Assembly (NCBI GenBank): GCA_027491255.1 | Contig: JAIXWM010000052.1 | Span: forward strand, 1 to 56,506 | Source of the DNA: Rubrivivax sp. | GTDB lineage: Bacteria; Pseudomonadota; Gammaproteobacteria; Burkholderiales; Burkholderiaceae_C | Direction of reading: 5' to 3' | DNA length: 56,506 bases | In this document: piece after piece, positions 27,507 through 35,523 of the stretch | Layout: each line of letters starts with the position of its first letter | How positions within the stretch are numbered: the stretch's first letter is position 1 | The notes under the pieces: generated by a model | What the model saw: only the letters and a program-made list of their open reading frames with translations | What the model was told of the DNA's origin: nothing | The model's database searches: none | Program-made: the position numbers and the translations under genes

Positions 27507-28661
27507 CTAGCGCCGCGGCCGCTGCGGTGCGCCGGCCGGCAAGTTCCCGGCCGTGCCGGCCCAGCGCGGGCGCTGCGTGCGCAGGCGGTAGCGCTGGCGG
27601 TACTCCGCGGGCAACTCCCCAGTGTGCTTGGAGAAGACGCGCCTGAAGGTGCTCGGGCTCGGCAGCCCGCTGGTGCGCCCCACCTCCTCCACGGGCAGGT
27701 AGGTGGTCTGCAGCAGCAGACAGGCGTGTTCCACGCGAAGGCGCTCCAGGTACTGATGCGCGCTCATCCCGTGCGTGGCCGCGAAATGGCGCGCGAGCGT
27801 GCGCGGGCTCGTGGCGGCAGCCTCGGCCAGCGCGCGCATGTCATAAGGGTCGGCCAGGTGCTGCACCAGCCAGCGGCGGGCGCGCTCGACCATGCCGCTG
27901 GGCACCGGCCTGTGCGCCGAGCCGGCTCCTGAGGACCGCGCGTGCGCGACGGCGGCGCCCTGCCGCAGCGGTGCCGGGATCAGCACGTCGCGCGCGGCGC
28001 TGGCCAAGTCCGCCAGCGGTGTCGAGCCAAGCAGGTCCAGCACGGCCTCGGCCGTGGCCACCGGCGTGGCGCAGGTCCATACGCTGCGGTCGCTGGTCCA
28101 GTCGGGGGCGTCGGACCAGCCGACCGAATCGCTGGCGCTGCCGCCGGGTGTCGAGGCATGGCGCATCACCGACACGAAGAACGGCCAGGGCGCGGCGAAG
28201 CGGCGCTCCTGCAGACAGCCGGCCGCAGCCAGCAACGCGACGCCGGTGAACACCCCGAGCAACGCCCCCCCTCGCGCGAGCGTCTGCCGCAGGCGGGGCA
28301 CGATCGCGCTGCTGCGCCCGATCCACTGTTCGATCTCCGGCCCGTCCCGGGCCATCCATCCGGGCACGACGATCACGTCGGCCGGTGCGCGCCGGACCGA
28401 GGGCGCGCGACCAGGGAAGACGCCAGGTCGCTCGTGGAGGGGCAGCTGCGCGAGCGCCGGTGTCGCGGCCACCCTGCCGTTGCACCGCACCCAGCGCCAG
28501 TGCAGCGGCGGCGCTGCCGTCGGGGCCTTCAATGCCGCGATCCGGTTGACCAGGCGCAGCACGTCGACCACGGTCTGGGCGGCACCGCCCAGGCTGCCGG
28601 GCTCCCAGACGATCTCGAACAACAGCGCTTCGTGTGGCAATGATTGACGCCTCGTTGGCAT
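27507..28661 (-). CDS. GlxA-type transcriptional regulator (DJ-1/PfpI plus AraC HTH)
   Basis: This 384-residue regulator has an N-terminal DJ-1/PfpI-like domain (about 10-210) and a C-terminal AraC/XylS double helix-turn-helix (about 270-365: MRALAEAAATSPRTLARHFAATHGMSAHQYLERLRVEHA and GLPSPSTFRRVFSKHTGELPAEYRQRY). The nucleophile elbow that in active DJ-1 hydrolases has Cys reads GVFTGVALLAAAGCL, so the domain should sense rather than catalyse. ATG 28661 starts the conserved domain. The gene diverges from the MlrC peptidase gene by 88 bases and probably regulates it and the pyridoxal enzyme downstream. Confidence 0.85.
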   Translation of the reverse strand: MPTRRQSLPHEALLFEIVWEPGSLGGAAQTVVDVLRLVNRIAALKAPTAAPPLHWRWVRCNGRVAATPALAQLPLHERPGVFPGRAPSVRRAPADVIVVPGWMARDGPEIEQWIGRSSAIVPRLRQTLARGGALLGVFTGVALLAAAGCLQERRFAAPWPFFVSVMRHASTPGGSASDSVGWSDAPDWTSDRSVWTCATPVATAEAVLDLLGSTPLADLASAARDVLIPAPLRQGAAVAHARSSGAGSAHRPVPSGMVERARRWLVQHLADPYDMRALAEAAATSPRTLARHFAATHGMSAHQYLERLRVEHACLLLQTTYLPVEEVGRTSGLPSPSTFRRVFSKHTGELPAEYRQRYRLRTQRPRWAGTAGNLPAGAPQRPRR

Positions 28662-28749
28662 GTGATGAACTGTACCTGCACCCGCCCTTGGCCTACAGTG
28701 TCGAGGCCATGCAGGACGCAGCAAAGCCTTCCGAGCCGAGGAGCGCGCA

Positions 28750-30402
28750 ATGACGATCGCCCCGGCCGCGGCGTCCGACCGCTCCGGCGCGGTGCTGACG
28801 GCGGGCAGCGCGCCTGCGGTCCCGCCGACGGAGCCGCAGGTCTGCGCAGGCGGGCCGCGTGTGGCCATCGCGGGCTTCTTCCTCGAATGCAACCGCTGGG
28901 CGCCGGTGACGACGCCGGCCATGTTCGCCCAGTCCATCGACCTCGCGGGCGAGGAACTCGGCGCCGAGTTGCGCAGCGCGGCGCCTCGCCTGCTGCCCGA
29001 CGCCATCGGCTTCGCCGCCGCGATGGACCGCACCGGCCCCTGGCAGGCGGTGCCGATCCGCTGTGCCGGGGCACAGCCCGGAGGGCCGGTGCAGCAGGGC
29101 TATTTCGACGCCTTGGTGGCCGACATCGAGGCGCGCCTGCGCGCCCAGGCGCCGGTCGACGCGGTGTTCATCAGTTCTCACGGTGCGGCGCTGAGCACCG
29201 CGGGCGAAGACCCCGACGGCGTCCTGTTCACGCGCATCCGCGCCGTGGTGGGACCCGAGGTGCCCGTGGTTGCGGTCCTGGACCTGCACACCAATGTGTC
29301 GCAGGCCATGGTCGACGCGCTGTCGGGCTTCGTCGCCTACCGCACCAACCCGCATGCCGACCTGCGCGACCGGGGCGAGGAGGCCGCGCTGCTGGTGCGG
29401 CGCTTCCTGCACGAGGGGCCCGGCTGCGTGGCCTTGACCCGGCTGCCGCTGGTGGCGCCGGCCACCTCGCAGCTCATTGCCCCGGGCACCGTGTACGCTC
29501 AGCTGATCGAGGAGGCGCAGCAGCAGGTGCAGGGCGAGGTGCTCAACGTGTCGCTGTGCGGCGGCTTTGCGCTGGCCGACAGCACCAAGTGCGGCTTCAG
29601 CGTGGTCGTGACGGCCCGCCGTGGCGCGCAGGCGCAGGCCTTGCAGGTGTCGCGCAGGCTCGCCGGGCGTGTGTGGGACGAGCGGCGGCGCTTCGTCTCC
29701 TTCCTCACGCCGCTGCCGCAGGCCGTCGCGCTGGCGGTCCAGACCGGCCAGGGCCTCGGGCTGCCGCTCATGCTGGCCGACGTGGCTGACAACCCCGGCG
29801 CCGGCGGCGGCGGCAACACGGTGGACCTGCTGCGGGCGCTGCTCGAGGCCGGGGCCCGCGGTGTGCTCCTGGGCGTGTTCACCGACGCGGCGCTGGCGCG
29901 CGAGGCGCATGCGCGCGGGCTGGGGGCTTGCTTCGACGCTGTCTTCAACCGCGATGTTGACGTGCCCCCGTCGGGCGAGGTGCCCGCGCGCGCCCCAGGG
30001 GTGGCCCGCCTGTGTCGCGCCGCGAGCGTGCTGGCGCTCAGCGATGGCCGCTTCCTGGGCCGACGCGGTCTGGTGGCCGGCACCCGGCGCGACATGGGTC
30101 CGTCGGCCCTGCTCGACCTCGGCGGCGTGCGCGTCGCGGTCATCTCGCACCGGCAGCAACTGCTGGACCCGGCCCAGCTCGACGTGCTGGGCGTGGACCT
30201 CGCCACCGTGCGCACGCTCGTGGTCAAGAGCCGAGGCCACTTCCGGGTGGCCTTCGAGGGTTTCGCGCCCTCCGAGCGCATCATCGAAGTGGACGCTCCC
30301 GGCCTGACCACGCCCAACCTGCGCACGCTGCCCTGGCAGCACCTGCCCAGGCCGATGTTTCCCATCGACGAAGACGCCGTCTGGCACGCCCCGGTGGCCT
30401 GA
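28750..30402 (+). CDS. M81-family metallopeptidase (MlrC-like)
   Basis: This 550-residue zinc metalloenzyme of the MlrC (microcystinase C) family belongs to DUF1485/M81. Ligand positions expected for the family are present: Glu in GFFLECNRW (normally HETNTF), His in ISSHGAAL, Asp and His in VLDLHTNVS, and His in TNPHADLRDRG. The C-terminal MlrC domain has ADVADNPGAGGGGNTVDLLRALLEA. The replacement of the usual HETNTF by LECNRW near the active site is a real departure and may alter specificity. MlrC cleaves the linear peptide of microcystin; most homologues act on other small amides. A 34-base gap leads to the next gene. Confidence 0.87.
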   Translation: MTIAPAAASDRSGAVLTAGSAPAVPPTEPQVCAGGPRVAIAGFFLECNRWAPVTTPAMFAQSIDLAGEELGAELRSAAPRLLPDAIGFAAAMDRTGPWQAVPIRCAGAQPGGPVQQGYFDALVADIEARLRAQAPVDAVFISSHGAALSTAGEDPDGVLFTRIRAVVGPEVPVVAVLDLHTNVSQAMVDALSGFVAYRTNPHADLRDRGEEAALLVRRFLHEGPGCVALTRLPLVAPATSQLIAPGTVYAQLIEEAQQQVQGEVLNVSLCGGFALADSTKCGFSVVVTARRGAQAQALQVSRRLAGRVWDERRRFVSFLTPLPQAVALAVQTGQGLGLPLMLADVADNPGAGGGGNTVDLLRALLEAGARGVLLGVFTDAALAREAHARGLGACFDAVFNRDVDVPPSGEVPARAPGVARLCRAASVLALSDGRFLGRRGLVAGTRRDMGPSALLDLGGVRVAVISHRQQLLDPAQLDVLGVDLATVRTLVVKSRGHFRVAFEGFAPSERIIEVDAPGLTTPNLRTLPWQHLPRPMFPIDEDAVWHAPVA

Positions 30403-30436
30403 GCAGACCACTCCCTTGACCAGCTGATTCAATCTC

Positions 30437-31477
30437 ATGGACCTCTCCAGATTCGCCCGCCGTCGCTACACCGACTTCGCCACGCCGATCGAGCCGCTGC
30501 CGCGCTTTTCCGCGGCGCTGGCGCAGACCTGCCCCGGGGGCCAGGGTCCCGAGGTCTGGATCAAGCGCGACGACATGCTGGGCCTGTTCCCGGGGGGTAA
30601 CAAGACGCGCAAGCTCGAGTTCCTGGTGGCCGACGCGCTGGCCAAGGGGGCTGACACGCTGGTCACCTGCGGTGCGCCGCAGTCCAACCATTGCCGGATC
30701 ACGCTGGCCGCCGCCGCGCGCGAGGGGCTGAAGTGCCGCTTCGTGATCGAGGAACGCGTGGCGGGCAGCTACGACCCCAAGGGCAGCGGCAACCACTTCA
30801 TGTTCCGCCTGATGGGCGTGGAGGCGATCACCGTCGTGCCCGCGGGCTCCGACATGGCCGCGTCCATGCAGGGAGTGGCCGACGAGTTGGCGGCGCAGGG
30901 CCGCAAGGGTTACATCATCCCCGGCGGGGGCTCCAACGCGCTGGGCGGGCTGGGCTACGTGGCGTGCGCGCAGGAACTGCAGCAGCAGTGCTTCGACCAG
31001 GGCGTGCGCTTCGGCCGCGTGGTGGTGGGCTCGGGCAGTTCGGGCACGCATGGCGGCCTGGTGGCAGGCTTCGTGGGCAACCGCATCGACGTGCCGATCA
31101 TCGGCGTGGGCGTGAGCCGGGACCCTGAGCAGCAGGAGCCCCTGGTCCTGAAGGAGGCGCAGGCCGTGTCCGACCTGCTCGGCCTGCAGTTGCAGGTCCC
31201 GCGCGAGGCGGTGCGCAGCGTGGGCGGCTACTGGCAGCCCAAGTACTCGGTGCCGAACGCGCGCATGGTCGAGGCGGTGCAGATGCTGGCGCGCACCGAA
31301 GGCATTCCACTGGACCCTGTCTACACCGGCAAGATCATGGCGGGCCTGATCGGCCTGGCGCGTGCCGGCGAATTCGCTCCGGGCGAGCGCATTCTCTTCA
31401 TCCACACGGGTGGCCTGCCGTCCCTGCATGCCTTCGAGGGCGTGGTGCTGGGCGAGGGCGGGGCGATCGCTCCCTGA
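30437..31477 (+). CDS. PLP-dependent D-cysteine desulfhydrase / L-cysteate sulfo-lyase homologue
   Basis: This 346-residue fold-type II PLP enzyme is of the ACC deaminase/D-cysteine desulfhydrase group. The PLP lysine lies in FPGGNKTRKLEFLVADAL (about residues 54-71), GAPQSNHCRITLAAAA holds the catalytic Ser/Asn loop, and VVGSGSSGTHGGLVAG binds the cofactor phosphate. L-cysteate sulfo-lyase CuyA belongs to this same family and releases pyruvate, ammonia and sulfite. With xsc, soeABC and tau genes nearby, CuyA activity is plausible, but DcyD activity cannot be excluded from sequence. It follows the MlrC gene closely on the same strand. Confidence 0.8.
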   Translation: MDLSRFARRRYTDFATPIEPLPRFSAALAQTCPGGQGPEVWIKRDDMLGLFPGGNKTRKLEFLVADALAKGADTLVTCGAPQSNHCRITLAAAAREGLKCRFVIEERVAGSYDPKGSGNHFMFRLMGVEAITVVPAGSDMAASMQGVADELAAQGRKGYIIPGGGSNALGGLGYVACAQELQQQCFDQGVRFGRVVVGSGSSGTHGGLVAGFVGNRIDVPIIGVGVSRDPEQQEPLVLKEAQAVSDLLGLQLQVPREAVRSVGGYWQPKYSVPNARMVEAVQMLARTEGIPLDPVYTGKIMAGLIGLARAGEFAPGERILFIHTGGLPSLHAFEGVVLGEGGAIAP

Positions 31478-31526
31478 CTCCCTGAGGTTGGCCGAACGGC
31501 GCGCAATCCCACGCAGGACATCCGGC

Positions 31527-31725
31527 ATGACGCCGCCCGCCAGCAGCGCGGGCGCACGGTCGGCCGGGCGTCTGCGCGTCGACGGGGCTGACATCCCACA
31601 CGAGGTCTGCGGCCAGGGACCGGGGATCGTGTTCGCGCAAGGCCAGGGCGGCCATCACATGTTCTGGCGGCAGCAGGTGACGCGCCTCGCGCCTGCCTGC
31701 ACCTGCGTGGCCTTCGCCCAGCGCG
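31527..31725 (+). pseudogene. N-terminal fragment of an alpha/beta hydrolase
   Basis: The translation from ATG 31527 includes RLRVDGADIPHEVCGQGPG, IVFAQGQGGHHMFWRQQV and ACTCVAFAQR, the opening beta-strands and oxyanion region (normally HGxGG) of an alpha/beta hydrolase. The match stops abruptly at about 31725, where sequence of a different family begins. The nucleophile, acid and histidine are all missing, so it is a dead fragment. Confidence 0.6.
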
Positions 31726-31732
31726 AGAGGTC

Positions 31733-32095
31733 CATGAAGCAGTTCCTCCCCCCGCGATCCAGCGGCTGTTCTCCGCCGCGGCACTCGGGTTGTCGGCCGC
31801 GCTGTCCGCCGTCGTGCCGGCCCGGGCGCAGGCGCAGGACGCCTGCCCCAGCCGCAGCGTCACGTTGATCGTTGCCTTTCCCGCCGGCAGCGGCACCGGC
31901 ATGAGCGTGCGCCTGCGCGCCAAGCACATGGCGCAGTCGCTGGGGCATGCCTTGGTGGTGGAGAACCGCCCTGGCGCCAACGGGGCACTGGGCGCGCAGA
32001 TCGTCGCGCGGGTGCGGCCCGACGGCCACCCCCAGCGGGTCGGCGCGGCTGCCAACAATGCGTCCAGCTACGCCGTCTTCTCGGGCCGGCTGGTT
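31733..32095 (+). pseudogene. Fragment of a Bug/TctC-family binding protein, frameshifted
   Basis: The first ATG (31733) opens MKQFLPP, then a frameshift near 31750 is needed to continue into a signal peptide and the Bug domain start: ALSAVVPARAQAQD, SVTLIVAFPAGSGTGMSVRL, ALVVENRPGANGALGAQIVA and RPDGH. About one third of the usual 325 residues remain. The similarity ends around 32095. It lies head to head with an intact gene of the same family at 32373-33371, but the two are not close enough in sequence to be a recent duplicate. Confidence 0.65.
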
Positions 32096-32372
32096 TGCGC
32101 AGCGGCGTCAAGCGGGCCTGAGCCCGCATCCGGCAGTGGTCCGCCTTCTTGCGCGAGCAAGTGCTTGCGGGTTCGGGTGATTGCGACCATGAACGGCCGT
32201 GCCAGACGGGTGACCGCGCTGCGCACCCGATCGAGCGGCCCTCGACCACGCTGGCGGCCTTGCGAATCCTCGCCGGGACGCAGGCCATGGCTGCGGTTCG
32301 TGTCCTGCGGTCGCGGCCGATGACAGCCTGCACGGGCGTACCCCGCTGTTCGATCCAGGCTGACTGGGCGCG
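32096..32372. other. Gene-free stretch between the Bug fragment and the intact Bug gene
   Basis: These 277 bases have open frames on both strands, but none gives a recognisable protein. The stretch may contain more decayed sequence from the neighbouring pseudogenes. I see no RNA, terminator or repeat here. Confidence 0.4.
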
Positions 32373-33371
32373 TCAGTCCAGTGCCAGGCCGCCCAGCGCC
32401 GTGATGACCTTGCCCCAACGCTCGCCGTCCTCGCGCAGCATCTGGCCCATCTGCGCCGGCGTGCTGCCGTAGAGGTCGTAGCCCGCCGGGCGGAAGCGGT
32501 CCTGCAGCGCCGGGTCGGTCAGCACGGTCGTCAGGTCACGCGAGATGCGGTCGATCACGGCCTGCGGCGTGCCGGTGGGCGCGAGCACGCCAAAACGCGC
32601 ATAGGTTCCCTCCACGCCGGGGAAGCCCAGTTCCGTGAAGGTGGGTACGTCGGGCAGCAGGGCCGAGCGCTTGGGCCCGTTGATGGCCAGCGCCCGCAGC
32701 TTGCCGCTCTTCAGGTGGTTCTGCGCGTTGGCCAGGTCCACCAGCAGGGCCGAGATCTGCCCACCGATGAGGTCGGTCAGTGCCGGGCCGGTGCCTTTGT
32801 AGGGCACGTGGATCAGCTCGATGCCCGCAGTCTGGTTGAAAGCCTCCACGCCAAGATGACCGCCCGTGCCCACGCCGAAGGAGCCGTAGCTCAGTTGGCG
32901 CGGTCGCGACCGCGCCAGCGCGACGAATTCCTGCAGGTTGCGCGCCGGAAGGTCGCCGTGGATCAGCAGCGCCGCCTGGGCGATGCCCACGTGCGATACC
33001 GGCACGAGCTGCGTGCGCGGGTCGTGCGGGAGCTTGCGCATCACAAGCGGGTTGATGACGACCGGCGAGGCCGAGGTCAGCAGCAGCGTCAGGCCGTCCG
33101 GCGCCGCCTTGACGACGGCGTCAACCCCCAGCACGCCGGAGGCGCCAGCGCGGTTTTCCACCAGCACCGGCTGTTTCCATGTCTCGGCCAGGCGTTGTGC
33201 CACCACGCGGGCGATCAGGTCCGAGCCCGAGCCTGCGGCCGTGGGCACGATGATGCGCACCGGCTTGTCCGGCCAGGCGGGCTGGGCGATGGCGGACCCC
33301 GCCGCGGTGGCCAGCAGCAGGGCGGCGGCGCGCCGTCGGTCGAGGACGAAGGGGGCTCGTGCAGGCTTCAT
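32373..33371 (-). CDS. Tripartite tricarboxylate transporter binding protein (Bug/TctC family)
   Basis: This 332-residue periplasmic protein has a signal peptide (about 1-29, RRRAAALLLATAAGSAIAQ) and the Bug fold: WPDKPVRIIVPTAAGSGSDLIAR, VLVENRAGASGVLGVDAV and ELIHVPYKGTGPALTDLIGGQ. Bug proteins bind carboxylates; many in Burkholderiales are orphans without TctAB membrane partners, as here. It follows the flavin reductase gene, with an AGAGGAGA ribosome-binding site before ATG 33371. Confidence 0.88.
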   Translation of the reverse strand: MKPARAPFVLDRRRAAALLLATAAGSAIAQPAWPDKPVRIIVPTAAGSGSDLIARVVAQRLAETWKQPVLVENRAGASGVLGVDAVVKAAPDGLTLLLTSASPVVINPLVMRKLPHDPRTQLVPVSHVGIAQAALLIHGDLPARNLQEFVALARSRPRQLSYGSFGVGTGGHLGVEAFNQTAGIELIHVPYKGTGPALTDLIGGQISALLVDLANAQNHLKSGKLRALAINGPKRSALLPDVPTFTELGFPGVEGTYARFGVLAPTGTPQAVIDRISRDLTTVLTDPALQDRFRPAGYDLYGSTPAQMGQMLREDGERWGKVITALGGLALD

Positions 33372-33385
33372 GCGATGTCTCCTCT

Positions 33386-33413
33386 GGTCAGCGGTCAGCG
33401 GTCAGCGGTCTGC
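33386..33413. repeat. Four tandem copies of a 7-base unit across a gene boundary
   Basis: GGTCAGC occurs three times in a row, followed by GGTCTGC. On the minus strand the unit contains TGA, which is the stop of the flavin reductase at 33402-33404; further copies fill the space up to the ribosome-binding site of the Bug gene. Changes in copy number would alter the intergenic spacing rather than either protein. Confidence 0.7.
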
Positions 33414-34073
33414 GGGCCGCACGGTCTCGTGCAGGTGGGGAATGGCATCGGCGGCGCGTCCGGTGCTCTCGGCAAGTTCGTAGGCGTGCCGCACGTCGGT
33501 GTAGTCGCGATAGCCGAGTCGGGCCAGCGGGCGCAGCCGCGGGATATCGATGCGCCCGTCCGGTGTCAGTGCCGCGTCGTCGATGTGGATGCCGACGACC
33601 TCGCCCACCAGGATGCGTGCCTGCGAGTCGGGCGTGTGGCCGGGAATGTCCATCTGCTGGATCAGGCGGCACTCGAACTGCACCGGCGAGCCGCGCACCC
33701 GTCGCGGCCTGACGCTGTTCGACGGCAGCCAGGGGATGCCCACCGCATCGAACTCGTCCACCTCCGGCGCCAGGTCCCGCGAGCTGGCCACGACCCATTC
33801 CCGGAGCTCGAACGTGGCCATGTTCCAGACGAACTCGCCGGTGTCGACGATGTTGCGCGTGGTGTCCTTCAGGCGACCGTCCTCGCGTGCGTTGCAGACG
33901 ACCAGCACCGTGGGCGGGTCCCAGGTCACGTTCTGGAACTGGCTGTAGGGCGCGAGGTTGTGCACCCCGGCCAGGCTGACGGTGGAGATCCAGCCGATGG
34001 GGCGCGGCACGCAGCAGGACTTGAAGGGGTTGTAGGGCAGGCCGGAGACCTGGGCGCCGGGTTGGTAGAACAT
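33402..34073 (-). CDS. Flavin reductase-like FMN-binding protein
   Basis: This 223-residue split-barrel flavoprotein belongs to the flavin-reductase-like family (DIM6/NTAB, HpaC relatives). The FMN-binding signature is PRPIGWISTVSLAGVHNLAPYSQFQNVTWDPPTVLV. The conserved TRNIVDTGEFVWNM and RILVGEVVGIHIDD stretches follow. ATG 34073 begins the domain; upstream codons overlap the MFS gene. It could supply reduced flavin to a monooxygenase, but no partner oxygenase is next to it. It lies 31 bases after the MFS gene. Confidence 0.82.
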   Translation of the reverse strand: MFYQPGAQVSGLPYNPFKSCCVPRPIGWISTVSLAGVHNLAPYSQFQNVTWDPPTVLVVCNAREDGRLKDTTRNIVDTGEFVWNMATFELREWVVASSRDLAPEVDEFDAVGIPWLPSNSVRPRRVRGSPVQFECRLIQQMDIPGHTPDSQARILVGEVVGIHIDDAALTPDGRIDIPRLRPLARLGYRDYTDVRHAYELAESTGRAADAIPHLHETVRPADR

Positions 34074-34104
34074 GGGTGCCTCCGTTTCGCTGGTGTGGCG
34101 TGGA

Positions 34105-35523
34105 TCAGCCTGGTGGGCTCTTTGCAGCTCGGCTACCCCCGACCGCCCGCACCTTGCGTGGCGCCGCCTTCCATACCGCCAGGCAGCCCAGCAGGCTGGC
34201 GCCGATGCCGGTGGCAAAGGCCGGGCCGTAGCTGCCGGTGGCGTCGTGCAGCGCGCCCATGACCCAGGGGCCGAGGGCGCCGCCGGCGAAGCCGCCGAGC
34301 ATCAGCACGCCGAAGATCTTGCCGAAGTGACGGCCCTGGAAGATCTCGGCCGGGATGGCGCCGAAGACCGGCGTGACGCCGTAGCCGAGCAGGCCCTGGG
34401 CGACGACGATGACGTAGAGCAGGGCGGGCTGCGGACCCTGCGTGCCCAGCAGCAGCAGCGCGACGTAGGTCAGCACGAAGCCCAGGCTGCCCAGCGTCCA
34501 GACGATCTCGCGGCCAACGCGGTCGGACAGGTGGCCGAGCGCGACCTGCCCCGGTATGCCGAACAGACTGACCGCGCCCAGCGCCCAGGCCGCCTCGGCG
34601 GCGCTGAAGCCGGCGTCGCGCAGCACCTGGGTCTGATGCACCTGCACCGCGTACCAGGCGTACAGGCCGCAGAACAGCCCCAGGCCGACCCACCAGAAGC
34701 GTGCCGTGCGCATCGCGCGCCCCAGCGTCCAGTCCACGGCTGCCCATGCCGGGTCCACCACGCGCAGCGGCGCCCGGGCCGGGGCGCCCGCGGCGGGCGC
34801 GGCGTCGCCGTCGGGGCGCAGGCCCAGGTCCTCGGGGCGGCGGCGCAGCATCAGGTTCAACGGGCCGGCGACAACGAGCACTATGACGCCGAGCGTGATG
34901 CAGGCGCTGCGCCAGCCGGCGTGCTCGATCAGGGCCTGGAACCAGGGGAACATGACGATGGAACCCACGCCGACGCCCGCGTAGGCCACGCCGATGGCCA
35001 GCCCGCGCCGACGCGCAAACCAGTTCGGCAGGAACAGCGCCTGGCCCGTGTAGCCGAGGAAGGAACTGCCTGCGCCGACCAGCACGCCCAGCGTCAGGTA
35101 CAGGTGCCAGGGCTGGCTCGACGCGGCTGCCAGCAGCAGCCCCATCCCGGTGGCGGCCACGCCCAGCGGCATCACCAGGCGCGGGCCGCGCGCGTCCATC
35201 AGGCTGCCGAGCGCAGGGCTCATGAGGCCGGTGACGAAGAAACCGAAGGAAAAGGCGCCCGCGGTGACGGCGCGGTCCCATCCGAACTCGGTCAGGATGG
35301 GCGGCATCAGCAGCGAGAAGGCGGTGCGCGCGTTGACGCCGAGCGCCATCGTCACGAAGACGATGGCCACGATCAGCCAGCCGTAGAAGAAGGGTAGGCG
35401 ACGCGCAAGCCGCTGCGTGGGGGTGACAGGTGCGGGCAAGGGCGGGACCTTGTTCAGGCGGATGTGGCGTTCGGGTGGACCGCCTTGCGGGCGCTCAACC
35501 GGCCGACGGCGGTCGGGTACCAC
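34105..35523 (-). CDS. MFS transporter, monocarboxylate/oxalate-type
   Basis: This 472-residue protein has twelve hydrophobic spans. RRLPFFYGWLIVAIVFVTMALGVNARTAFSLLMPPI and FSFGFFVTGLMSPALGSLMDARGPRLVM match the OFA/monocarboxylate carrier branch of the MFS. The C-terminal IPAEIFQGRHFGKIFGVLMLGGFAGGALGPWVMGAL is typical. The only reasonable start is GTG 35523, which overlaps the end of the EamA gene by 29 bases; the first 30 residues are polar and poorly conserved, so the exact start is uncertain. A carboxylate substrate is likely. Confidence 0.82.
   Translation of the reverse strand: MVPDRRRPVERPQGGPPERHIRLNKVPPLPAPVTPTQRLARRLPFFYGWLIVAIVFVTMALGVNARTAFSLLMPPILTEFGWDRAVTAGAFSFGFFVTGLMSPALGSLMDARGPRLVMPLGVAATGMGLLLAAASSQPWHLYLTLGVLVGAGSSFLGYTGQALFLPNWFARRRGLAIGVAYAGVGVGSIVMFPWFQALIEHAGWRSACITLGVIVLVVAGPLNLMLRRRPEDLGLRPDGDAAPAAGAPARAPLRVVDPAWAAVDWTLGRAMRTARFWWVGLGLFCGLYAWYAVQVHQTQVLRDAGFSAAEAAWALGAVSLFGIPGQVALGHLSDRVGREIVWTLGSLGFVLTYVALLLLGTQGPQPALLYVIVVAQGLLGYGVTPVFGAIPAEIFQGRHFGKIFGVLMLGGFAGGALGPWVMGALHDATGSYGPAFATGIGASLLGCLAVWKAAPRKVRAVGGSRAAKSPPG

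Noticed and set aside
32096..32372. A possible transposase remnant on the minus strand
   Set aside because: The translation has no convincing transposase motif, and no inverted repeats were found.
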